From contig JAEWEV010000017.1 of NCBI GenBank assembly GCA_023389155.1, forward strand, positions 1-25,568: a DNA stretch of 25,568 nt, given 5' to 3'. The translations under genes and the position numbers were made by a program. The notes under the pieces are model-generated. The model was not told the DNA's origin. It saw only the letters and a list, made by a program, of their open reading frames with translations, and did not search any database. Below, one piece after another: positions 1-6,579 of this stretch. This stretch comes from Pseudomonadota bacterium (GTDB lineage Bacteria; Pseudomonadota; Gammaproteobacteria; Burkholderiales; Burkholderiaceae_B). Position 1 is the stretch's first letter, and every line of letters starts with the position of its first letter.

Positions 1-1247
1 AAACCTCGGCGGTGGTCACGGTGCTGGACGGGCACCAGATGGCCAAGAACGGCCGAGCGGGGGCGGCGCTTGCCATCGCCGCACTGGGCTCGTTCTTCGC
101 CGGCTGCTTTGCCACCGTTCTGCTGGCCGCCTTTGCTCCTCCACTGGCTGAAGTCGCCTTTAAATTTGGCCCTGCCGAGTACTTCTCACTGATGGTACTG
201 GGTCTGATTGGTGCGGTCGTTCTGGCTTCCGGTTCTCTGCCAAAAGCCATCTGCATGATCCTGCTGGGTCTGTTGCTGGGTATGGTAGGGACTGACGTGA
301 ACTCCGGTGTGGCCCGTTACGACTTCGGTATCCCTGAGCTGCAGGACGGCATTGACTTTGCCGTGGTCGCTATGGGCGTGTTCGGTCTGGCCGAAATCAT
401 GACCAACCTGGCACAGAAAGAAAACCGCGTTGACATTACCGACAAAATCGGCAGCCTGTATCCCAACAAACAGGAATTCAAGGAAGCTGCACCTGCCGTG
501 TTACGCGGTACGTTGCTGGGCTCCTCCCTGGGTATTCTGCCTGGTGGTGGCGCGGTGCTGTCCTCCTTTGCCTCCTATACGCTGGAGAAAAAGATCTCCA
601 AGAATCCGGAGCGCTTTGGTAAAGGTCACCCTGCCGGTCTGGCCGGTCCTGAATCTGCCAATAACGCAGCAGCCCAGACATCGTTTATTCCGCTGCTGAC
701 ACTGGGTATCCCGGGTAATGCCGTGACTGCGCTGATGGTGGGTGCAATGACCATCCATAACATTCAGCCTGGCCCGCAGGTGATGAGCAGCAACCCAGAT
801 CTGTTCTGGGGGCTGATCGTCTCCATGTGGATCGGTAACCTGATGCTGGTGATTCTGAATCTGCCGCTGATTGGTTTGTGGGTCAAACTGCTGAAAGTAC
901 CTTACCGTGTCCTGTTCCCTGCCATTGTGCTGTTCTGCTCTGTCGGCGTGTACTCATTGAACTACAACGTGTTCGATATTTACATCATGGCAATCTTCGG
1001 TATCATCGGATACTTCTGGAGCAAGCTCAAGTGCGAGGGTGCACCGTTGCTGCTGGGTCTGGTGCTGGGTCCTATGATGGAAGAGAACTTCCGTCGTGCC
1101 TTGCTGCTGTCCCGCGGTGACTTCACCACCTTCGTCACCCGACCGCTGTCAATGTCGCTGCTTATCGTGGCAGCGATTCTGGTTGTGATCGTGGCGATCC
1201 CATCGATCCGTAAGAAACGTGAGGAAACCTTCGTTGAAGAAGAATAA
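1..1247 (+). CDS. tctA: TctA-family large membrane subunit of a tripartite tricarboxylate transporter (5' end outside window)
   Basis: This is the large integral-membrane permease of a TTT carboxylate importer, which works with a small membrane protein (TctB) and a periplasmic binding protein (TctC). The frame is open to the left edge, and the first visible residues match the TctA stretch ending in a VVTVLDGHQMAK-like motif. About 90-100 N-terminal residues are therefore missing from a usual length near 500. Family hallmarks include GPAEYF, GTDVNSGVARYDF, LPGGGAVLSSF, GPESANNAAAQTSFIPLLTL and GPMMEENFRRAL, with many hydrophobic spans and an acidic tail. The stop is at 1245-1247 and a terminator follows within 25 bases, so it is the last gene of its operon; tctC and tctB are presumably upstream. 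It is clearly diverged from the second TctA at 15100-16641, so this is not a recent duplication. The substrate cannot be read from the sequence. Confidence 0.93.
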   Translation, partial: TSAVVTVLDGHQMAKNGRAGAALAIAALGSFFAGCFATVLLAAFAPPLAEVAFKFGPAEYFSLMVLGLIGAVVLASGSLPKAICMILLGLLLGMVGTDVNSGVARYDFGIPELQDGIDFAVVAMGVFGLAEIMTNLAQKENRVDITDKIGSLYPNKQEFKEAAPAVLRGTLLGSSLGILPGGGAVLSSFASYTLEKKISKNPERFGKGHPAGLAGPESANNAAAQTSFIPLLTLGIPGNAVTALMVGAMTIHNIQPGPQVMSSNPDLFWGLIVSMWIGNLMLVILNLPLIGLWVKLLKVPYRVLFPAIVLFCSVGVYSLNYNVFDIYIMAIFGIIGYFWSKLKCEGAPLLLGLVLGPMMEENFRRALLLSRGDFTTFVTRPLSMSLLIVAAILVVIVAIPSIRKKREETFVEEE

Positions 1248-1269
1248 GCTCACGTTCTGAAAGAGTAAT

Positions 1270-1325
1270 CCCCGCCTGGATCCGTAGTCAAAAATAAAAG
1301 GATCCGATCAGGCGGGGATTTTTTT
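1270..1325 (+). terminator. Rho-independent terminator after the first tctA
   Basis: CCCCGCCTGGATCC at 1270-1283 pairs with GGATCC (1300-1305) and AGGCGGGG (1310-1317), leaving a GATC bulge. The hairpin is followed by seven T at 1319-1325. It lies 22 bases after the tctA stop, which is classic intrinsic terminator geometry. Confidence 0.9.
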
Positions 1326-1741
1326 CGCCTGCAGATTCCGGATTACGGTCAGATGATGTGGTAAGAGATGCTGAAGGGGGCTGTGACGCAAGATGCGCTC
1401 AGGCCAGAGTTCGTCAGGAGCGCAGCGCCGTCAGTTGCCCAGAGATCTCATCTGGCAGGGAAATGGTTTCGGGCTGATGCGAAGGGTGGAATGGCCGAGA
1501 TCAGGACTGGAGAGCCCTGGGTTCGAGGTATCGGTCGGCGACCTTCCGGCTGGCGTCTGCTTGATATATGAGATTTGGCATATCGGGTTTGCAATATGCC
1601 GTCAAAAATTTCAAATCGGAATATCAGGATCGAAATAGCCAGGCCTGGCATTATCAGGCGACTGATGTTTTGATAACATCAAGAGGGCAGGGCGAGCTGC
1701 CCGGGGCCGGCCGCGCTTGTCGCGCGCACCGGCTCGATGCA
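1326..1741. other. Gene-free stretch with several short inverted repeats
   Basis: No convincing coding sequence is seen on either strand; the short open frames resemble no family I know and lack ribosome sites. The right half holds short inverted repeats. GGCATAT (1577-1583) pairs with ATATGCC (1594-1600). CCAGGCCTGG at 1639-1648 is a perfect palindrome. TGATGTT (1663-1669) pairs with AACATCA (1675-1681), and GGGCAG (1685-1690) pairs with CTGCCC (1697-1702). On the minus strand the last hairpin, followed by TCTTGATGTT, might act as a weak terminator for the SDR gene ending at 1742. A small RNA is possible but unsupported. Confidence 0.4.
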
Positions 1742-2488
1742 TTAAAGCGACCAGCCACCATCAATGATTTGCGCGGTACCTGTAGTGTAAATGGACTCGT
1801 CAGAGGCCAGATACAGCGCCAGATAGGCGATTTCTTCAGGACGACCTACACGTCCGATAGGTTGACGTGACACAAAGTTGGCTCGCATTTCTTCCTCGGA
1901 CGTTCCGTATTTTTTTGCCTGGCCGGCAATCCGGTCTTTCAGGGAAGGCGATTCCACGGTGCCAGGGCAGATTGCGTTGCAGCGAATTCCCTGACCGACA
2001 TAATCAGCGGCGACCGCTTTGGTCAGACCGATTACTGCCGCCTTGGTTGTGCCGTATACAAAGCGGCTCGGCACGCCTTTGACACTGGATGCTGCCGAGG
2101 CCATGTTGATAATGGATCCCTGTTTTTTCTCCAGCATGGAAGGCAGAAAGGCACGGATCATGTGATACATGGATGTCACATTCAGATTGAAGGAAAAATC
2201 CCAGTCCTTCTGCTCGCATCCCAGAATATTACCGTCGTGTACATAGCCGGCACAATTGAATAGCACATCGACAGCGCCAATTTCTTTTTGCAGCGCGGCG
2301 ATTTGCTCGGGACTGGTCACATCGAGCTTGCGTGTTTCGCAGCCTTTGATTTGCGCAAGCAGGCTCTCGTTAATATCGGTAGCGTAGACCTTGGCGCCTT
2401 CAGTGACAAACAGTTCGGCTGTTGCCTTTCCGATGCCCTGACCTGCAGCTGTAATTAATACGGTTTTACCTGCCAGACGTTGTCCCAT
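1742..2488 (-). CDS. SDR-family NAD(P) dehydrogenase, DHRS6/BDH2-like (2-keto-3-deoxy-L-fuconate or 3-hydroxybutyrate dehydrogenase type)
   Basis: This is a 248-residue classical short-chain dehydrogenase. Visible motifs are the Rossmann glycine motif TAAGQGIG (13-20), DINES (38-42) at the end of beta-2, where an Asp favours NAD over NADP, NCAG (78-81), the NMASAASS serine segment (128-135) and catalytic YGTTK (Tyr145, Lys149). The sequence resembles human DHRS6/BDH2 almost end to end, including KDWDFSFNLNV, the C-terminal IIDGGWSL, and arginines 142 and 186 where that family places its substrate-carboxylate contacts. Bacterial relatives include 2-keto-3-deoxy-L-fuconate dehydrogenase of non-phosphorylative fucose/rhamnose oxidation. 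The ATG follows a strong AAAGGAGG site. It is divergent from an IclR regulator that may control it. The choice between sugar-acid and hydroxybutyrate substrate is open; carbohydrate neighbours favour the former. Confidence 0.85.
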   Translation of the reverse strand: MGQRLAGKTVLITAAGQGIGKATAELFVTEGAKVYATDINESLLAQIKGCETRKLDVTSPEQIAALQKEIGAVDVLFNCAGYVHDGNILGCEQKDWDFSFNLNVTSMYHMIRAFLPSMLEKKQGSIINMASAASSVKGVPSRFVYGTTKAAVIGLTKAVAADYVGQGIRCNAICPGTVESPSLKDRIAGQAKKYGTSEEEMRANFVSRQPIGRVGRPEEIAYLALYLASDESIYTTGTAQIIDGGWSL

Positions 2489-2504
2489 GAGGACCCTCCT
2501 TTCG

Positions 2505-2540
2505 TTTTCATTAATAAAAGTTGTTTTGATATATAAACAA
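2505..2540. promoter_or_regulatory. Candidate operator palindromes in the SDR leader
   Basis: Two AT-rich inverted repeats sit between the proposed SDR promoter and its ribosome site. TTGTTT (2521-2526) and AAACAA (2535-2540) flank an 8-base spacer, and a near-palindrome TTTTCATTAATAAAA lies at 2505-2519. Being downstream of the likely transcription start, they are placed where a repressor such as the divergent IclR protein would act. No experimental motif is known to me for this regulator. Confidence 0.4.
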
Positions 2541-2545
2541 TTATG

Positions 2546-2574
2546 ATCTTACCGGAATTGCGGTGCTGCTTCAA
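2546..2574 (-). promoter_or_regulatory. Possible sigma70 promoter of the SDR gene
   Basis: Read on the minus strand, TTGAAG (2574-2569) and TAAGAT (2551-2546) are separated by exactly 17 bases, each matching four of six consensus positions. Transcription would start near 2539, giving a leader of about 50 bases that contains the palindromes at 2505-2540. Confidence 0.4.
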
Positions 2575-2638
2575 TGCTGGCAGCAGGCAGGCGTCTCGGG
2601 ATTTTCCCTTAGCCGCTTCGGAGACGTGAAAAATCCCG

Positions 2639-2671
2639 TATACTTTATTTTCACTTTTATCAGTAAAAATA
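2639..2671 (+). promoter_or_regulatory. iclR -10 element and overlapping inverted repeat
   Basis: TATACT at 2639-2644 is a good -10 hexamer for the regulator gene, though its -35 (TTCGGA, 16-base spacer) is poor. Immediately downstream, TATTTTCACT (2646-2655) and AGTAAAAATA (2662-2671) form an inverted repeat matching at 9 of 10 positions with a 6-base spacer. It covers the expected transcription start and ends 7 bases before the ATG, an arrangement that suggests autorepression. Confidence 0.4.
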
Positions 2672-2678
2672 CGAATTC

Positions 2679-3464
2679 ATGACTGGAACCACTGCCAGCG
2701 CTGCCGACTCCCGCTATTCTGCCCCCGCTCTGGAAAAGGGCATGGCCATTCTTGAGGTGCTCAGCGAGAGTACGCAAGGCCACACCATGAACGAGCTGAG
2801 CGGCCGCCTGGGGCGGTCTGTGAGCGAAATTTTCCGCATGGTTGTTGTGCTGGAGAAGCTTGGCTATATTGCCGTGGACGCAAATGACCGTTATTCACTG
2901 ACCTTGCGGTTGTTTCATCTGGCTCACAGGCATTATCCGGTACGGCAGCTGACCGAATGCGCCCTGCCTCTGCTGCAGGAGCTGGCCGTACGCTGTCAGC
3001 AGTCCTGTCACCTGAGTATTTACAGGCAGGGACGCCTGGTTATTATTGCGCAGGTGGACAGCCCCGCCAGATGGTCACTCAGCCTGAAGCTGGGGACTGA
3101 GATGGGCCTGAGCGATACGTCATCCGGCCAGGTGCTGCTGGCGTTCTGCGATGAGGCAGAACGTACCCGCATGCTGCAGACTCATATCCCGACTGACGGT
3201 GAGCTGCCGCTGGCCGACGAAGCGCTGCGGCGCCAGCTGAGCAAAGTGCGCAAGGATGGCTGTTCTGTCATGAAAAGCCGGCAGATACAGGGCGTCACCA
3301 ACATCGCGGCACCGGTGCGCAACCAGCACGGGCAAGTTATTGCCGCCATCAATGTTCCGCATATCGCCCGAATCGATGCCTTGCATACCCCCTCTGTGAA
3401 CGAAGTGCGTCCCATGCTGCTGGAGACCGCAGATCGCATCTCGCGGCGACTGGGTCTGGAATAA
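2679..3464 (+). CDS. IclR-family transcriptional regulator
   Basis: This is a 261-residue DNA-binding regulator with the normal IclR layout. A winged helix-turn-helix lies at about residues 15-75 (ALEKGMAILEVLSE, MNELSGRLGRSVSEIFRMVVVLEKLGYI). A GAF-like effector domain follows from about residue 90 to the end, with the family signatures SSGQVLLAF and INVPH. IclR proteins usually bind small carboxylates or sugar-acid intermediates and control a neighbouring catabolic gene, here probably the divergent SDR and perhaps the minus-strand operon beyond. The chosen ATG has no visible Shine-Dalgarno sequence, but the next in-frame ATG (residue 22) would cut into the HTH domain. Its effector cannot be deduced. 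It converges with the epimerase gene at 3568. Confidence 0.9.
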   Translation: MTGTTASAADSRYSAPALEKGMAILEVLSESTQGHTMNELSGRLGRSVSEIFRMVVVLEKLGYIAVDANDRYSLTLRLFHLAHRHYPVRQLTECALPLLQELAVRCQQSCHLSIYRQGRLVIIAQVDSPARWSLSLKLGTEMGLSDTSSGQVLLAFCDEAERTRMLQTHIPTDGELPLADEALRRQLSKVRKDGCSVMKSRQIQGVTNIAAPVRNQHGQVIAAINVPHIARIDALHTPSVNEVRPMLLETADRISRRLGLE

Positions 3465-3528
3465 CATCGTCCCGGCGCATACGTACAAAAATTAGCTTTG
3501 CCGGAGCAACGTATTCATTCGCAACCTT

Positions 3529-3546
3529 GACGGATTGATTTCCGTC
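3529..3546. terminator. Weak hairpin between convergent iclR and epimerase genes
   Basis: GACGGA (3529-3534) and TCCGTC (3541-3546) form a 6-bp stem with a 6-base loop in the convergent gap. Neither strand has a T-run after it, so if it stops transcription it is weak. Confidence 0.25.
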
Positions 3547-3567
3547 CCGGGAAAACGTTCGCTTTGT

Positions 3568-4476
3568 CTATTCACTGAAGGCGACATCAAATGTCATGGT
3601 TGTGGCAAGCGACTGGCCCGGTTCCAGTTGCTGCCCCCCAACCTGCATTGGACCGTATTGGGCATTCAGGTTGAAGGCATCGGAGGTGTTGCTGACCGGC
3701 TCTGCGCAGAACCACGGCTTGCCGGGGGGACTGTAGACGACCAGAAAATCCAGTGGCTGCGTGGCTGTCATGCGCAGGGTGCGGCGCTCGTCGGGCCAGT
3801 GAATATCCACAATATGATCCCAGCCGGTAAACGGGTGATCGAAGACATGTCTGTCGATCGTAATGCCCCTGCGCATTGCGTCGCTATCGGGATGTTCAGC
3901 CAGGTTCAGTGGCATGACTTCCTCATCGCTGATCCATGCCTGCCCGACGCCTGCGGTGAGCGTGGTATTCGCATGACGAACGAAATACGGATGGTGGCCC
4001 ACGCCTAACGGCATGACACGGTGCCCGGTATTGGTAACGGTCAGATGCACCTGCAGGCGCAACGGTTCCAGTACAAACCGCTGTTCGGCAACAAACGGAT
4101 AGGGCCACGCGTCCTGCGCATGGGTATAGCGGATGACAAGCTGGTTTTCTTCCTGCGACACCACCGTCCACGGCTTGTTACGCGCGATACCGTGAATACT
4201 GTGCGGGGACTCGGGTTTGGGCGAGGGATATGTGACACGTTGCCCTTCAAACTCGAAGGTGCCATTGCGCAGACGTCCAAACCACGGCACAAGGGGGAAA
4301 CTGGACATCTCGGAAACCAGACCGGCATCAATCGCCTCTTGCGAGGCATCACGCAGCCACGGGCAGATAACATCGTCGATCCGGTGGCGATAACCGGCGA
4401 TGGCGCCGCCGATGTGAGGGGCCACAATGAGTTCGGCCTCATCGGCGCGCAGAGTGATCAGTGTCGTGTCTTTCAT
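3568..4476 (-). CDS. Aldose 1-epimerase family protein (YphB-like)
   Basis: This is a 302-residue galactose-mutarotase-fold protein, which interconverts alpha and beta anomers of aldoses in the cytoplasm. Catalytic-site motifs are in the right order. SIHGIARNKPW holds His95; GVGHHPYF has the paired histidines 161-162; CAEPVSN contains the likely catalytic base Glu259. WFGRLRNGTFEFEG (65-78) and the C-terminal EPGQSL segment (285-290) are also typical. Overall shape and length are closer to the E. coli YphB group than to GalM (about 340-350 residues). It is the third gene of a minus-strand operon, 29 bases after the isomerase gene, with an AAGGAT ribosome site. The association suggests a free reducing sugar or lactonising acid as operon substrate; which one is unknown. 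Confidence 0.88.
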   Translation of the reverse strand: MKDTTLITLRADEAELIVAPHIGGAIAGYRHRIDDVICPWLRDASQEAIDAGLVSEMSSFPLVPWFGRLRNGTFEFEGQRVTYPSPKPESPHSIHGIARNKPWTVVSQEENQLVIRYTHAQDAWPYPFVAEQRFVLEPLRLQVHLTVTNTGHRVMPLGVGHHPYFVRHANTTLTAGVGQAWISDEEVMPLNLAEHPDSDAMRRGITIDRHVFDHPFTGWDHIVDIHWPDERRTLRMTATQPLDFLVVYSPPGKPWFCAEPVSNTSDAFNLNAQYGPMQVGGQQLEPGQSLATTMTFDVAFSE

Positions 4477-4505
4477 ACCGTAATCCTTTTGTTGCGATGG
4501 GCCAT

Positions 4506-5324
4506 TCAGGCAGTCTCGCCGTTTGGTGGCTCCGATGCCATCTGCCTGTAGCGCTGCAGCCAGCCCAGACCCTGACGGGTACCTTGGGCTGGGTGATACT
4601 CACAGCCTATCCAGCCATCGTAACCCAGGGCCTCGAGCCGGGCAAACAGATAGGGATAATTCAGCTCCCCGGTATCGGGCTCATGCCTGTCCGGCGCGCC
4701 CGCGATCTGCATGTGCCCCACCAGGCCAGCCCCGACCGATTCGCGAATATGGCGACTGATATCGCCTTCCGTACGCTGACAATGGTACAGATCCATCTGG
4801 ATACGGACGTTTTCCATATTGACCAGCGCCAGCACCTCGCGGGCCTGTACCTGATTCGACAGAAAATAGCCGGGCATGTCCGTGGGATTGATGGGTTCAA
4901 TCATCAGATCCAGTCCGGCTCCCTGCAACAGCGAGGCAGCCTTGGCGATCGTGTCCAGATACTGTTCCATGGCAGCCTGGTGGCTACCCGTTTGCGGCAC
5001 GAGCCCGGCCATGACATGGATGCGTGGCACGCCCAGAATCAGGGCATAGTCAATGGCTTTCTTGACGCCATCCAGGCATTCTGCCTGCCGTCCCGGCAGG
5101 CAGGCCAGACCTTTTTCACCGGCAGCTGCGATACCGGGCGGCGCATTGATGAGTACTTGCTGCAGGTCGTGCTCGCTGAGACGACGGCGGATTTCCCCCG
5201 CTTCTTCATCATACGGAAACAGGCATTCCACGCCTTTGAAGCCATCGCGTGCGGCCTCGGCGTAGCGATCCAGAAAGGCAACCTCGGTGTACATCAGCGA
5301 GAGGTTCGCAGCGAAATTCAGCAT
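4506..5324 (-). CDS. hyi: Hydroxypyruvate isomerase family TIM-barrel protein (Hyi/OtnI-like, probable 2-oxo-tetronate isomerase)
   Basis: This 272-residue protein has the xylose-isomerase-like TIM-barrel fold of E. coli Hyi and of OtnI, which converts 2-oxo-tetronate to 3-oxo-tetronate. It starts with the family's FAANLSLMYTEV segment, followed by GFKGVECLFPYD, GEKGLACLPGRQ and IEPIN with metal-ligand/catalytic Glu143. MDLYHCQRTEGD (Asp178, His181), GHMQIAGAP (His204) and GCEYHP with the second acidic residue Glu242 follow. The start codon overlaps the upstream dehydrogenase stop in ATGCTGA, so translation is probably coupled. No OtnK-type kinase or OtnC-type aldolase/decarboxylase is present in the window, so the complete tetronate pathway is not shown. 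The Hyi versus OtnI assignment is uncertain; the symbol names the family. Confidence 0.82.
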   Translation of the reverse strand: MLNFAANLSLMYTEVAFLDRYAEAARDGFKGVECLFPYDEEAGEIRRRLSEHDLQQVLINAPPGIAAAGEKGLACLPGRQAECLDGVKKAIDYALILGVPRIHVMAGLVPQTGSHQAAMEQYLDTIAKAASLLQGAGLDLMIEPINPTDMPGYFLSNQVQAREVLALVNMENVRIQMDLYHCQRTEGDISRHIRESVGAGLVGHMQIAGAPDRHEPDTGELNYPYLFARLEALGYDGWIGCEYHPAQGTRQGLGWLQRYRQMASEPPNGETA

Positions 5325-6319
5325 GCCTGATACCCCATTTGTGCAAGTAAGCTATCGGGCACATCCACGCCCTGTTCCTCTGCCGTGTTGGCCAGATCGT
5401 GGCGACGCGCGCCAGGCAGCCGAACCCCATCGTCTTCCAGCATCGCCGCAATCAGATCTTCAAGACGATTTGCGTAGGTTTGCTGACCGGCCAGTGCCTC
5501 GGGATCAATGACAATGAACATCTGTCCCAGTCTGGGCTCATTACCGGTATCGTCATAAAGCGGATCGGCCTCGTAGCCGAAACGTGCCCCTGTAAGCGCC
5601 ACGCATAACACTTCTACCACCAGGGCCAGCATAGATCCTTTGACGCCGCCAGCGGCCTGCATGCTACCCTTGAGAGCGGCTTTGGCATCGTTTGTCGGTT
5701 TGCCGTCGCTGTCCAGTGCCCAGCCGTCGGGGATGGGTTTATCGTCCCGCGCCGCCAGAATGACTTTGCCTCTTGCGACTTGTGACAGGGAAAGATCGAT
5801 CATAACCGGCTCTGCGTCCTCGCGTGGAAACGCAGCTGCAATAGGATTGGTACCAAACAGTGGACGCTTGCCGCCCCAGGCCGTAATGGCTGCCGGAGAG
5901 TTGCTGAACGCCAGTCCGATCATTCCCGCGTGCGCTACCTGTTCCAGGTGATAAGCGGCCATGCCGAAGTGGTGGCTGTTGGTCACCCCGGCAATGCAGA
6001 TACCGGTTTGCTTCGCTTTCTCAATGGCCTTGTTGATTGCCAGCTCGCATGCAGGAAAAGCCAGACCTGTGCCTGCATCAACCAGCAGCGCCGATGGTTT
6101 TTCCTGCAGGATTTCCGGTATGGCTCCACCATCTGCCCGATCCGAGGACAAATGCAGGGCATAGCTGGGCACTCGCGAGACGCCATGTGTTGCAATACCG
6201 TGCGCATCGGCAAAAACCAGAGCCTGGGCCGTTGCCTGCGCCATGTCCGGATTGGCGCCCGCGCCGGCGAGTGTGTCCCTTGCCAGTGTAGTCAGAGTAG
6301 AAAGTGAAATCTTAGCCAT
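5318..6319 (-). CDS. Ldh-family (malate/L-lactate/YiaK type) NAD(P)-dependent 2-hydroxyacid dehydrogenase
   Basis: This 333-residue enzyme belongs to the malate/L-lactate dehydrogenase 2 family, which oxidises 2-hydroxyacids or reduces 2-oxoacids or imines (YiaK, ureidoglycolate dehydrogenase, sulfolactate dehydrogenase and DpkA are members). Motifs from the chosen ATG are DAHGIATHGVSRVPSY with conserved His45, GVTNSHHFGMAAYHLE (111-126), FGTNPIAAAFP (155-165) and GGVKGSMLAL with Lys228. The frame is open 20 codons further upstream, but family length and the alignment of MAKISLSTL support the ATG at 6319. The gene overlaps the next by 7 bases and is first of a three-gene operon with the isomerase and epimerase. 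A plausible role is making the 2-oxo acid that the isomerase uses; the substrate is not determinable here. Confidence 0.87.
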   Translation of the reverse strand: MAKISLSTLTTLARDTLAGAGANPDMAQATAQALVFADAHGIATHGVSRVPSYALHLSSDRADGGAIPEILQEKPSALLVDAGTGLAFPACELAINKAIEKAKQTGICIAGVTNSHHFGMAAYHLEQVAHAGMIGLAFSNSPAAITAWGGKRPLFGTNPIAAAFPREDAEPVMIDLSLSQVARGKVILAARDDKPIPDGWALDSDGKPTNDAKAALKGSMQAAGGVKGSMLALVVEVLCVALTGARFGYEADPLYDDTGNEPRLGQMFIVIDPEALAGQQTYANRLEDLIAAMLEDDGVRLPGARRHDLANTAEEQGVDVPDSLLAQMGYQAC

Positions 6320-6437
6320 GCCTCGTCCATATTGTTGTGTTGAAACTGATTGTTGTCGCGGTTTGTGCGCCACACACACTGTATGGATCTAATGATAATT
6401 CAGGACGGCGAGCCCTGCGGCAAATCCATGTGTACAC

Positions 6438-6473
6438 GGGCATTTTGCCTTGCATTCGAATATCAAAATGCCC
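6438..6473. repeat. Inverted repeat overlapping the gcd terminator stem
   Basis: GGGCATTTTG (6438-6447) and CAAAATGCCC (6464-6473) are a perfect 10-bp inverted repeat with a 16-base loop. Bases 6470-6473 also belong to the terminator stem, so the two hairpins cannot both form fully. This is the layout expected of a terminator/anti-terminator pair ahead of the dehydrogenase operon, although the order alone does not prove it. Confidence 0.55.
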
Positions 6474-6497
6474 GCTATTACAACTGCAATAGCGGGC
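6462..6497 (-). terminator. Intrinsic terminator after gcd
   Basis: On the minus strand GCCCGCTATT (6497-6488) and AATAGCGGGC (6479-6470) form a perfect 10-bp stem with an 8-base loop, followed by ATTTTGATATT. It lies about 85 bases after the gcd stop and separates gcd from the dehydrogenase operon. The T-tract is modest. A second inverted repeat overlaps it (see the next entry). Confidence 0.7.
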
Positions 6498-6579
6498 ATG
6501 GGTGGTTGGTGCGCGAGTGCAGGGCGCGGCAAACGCCATGCACCCGCCGGGATCAGGCTTCGCAGCGGCCAGTGGTTTG

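Noticed and set aside
1368..1651. Short open frames in the first intergenic stretch
   Set aside because: Several overlap in different frames, none has a ribosome site, and none resembles a known protein or a decayed neighbour gene.
4461..5330. 289-codon open frame on the plus strand
   Set aside because: It mirrors the isomerase gene almost exactly; the minus strand shows the IEPIN and GCEYHP family motifs.
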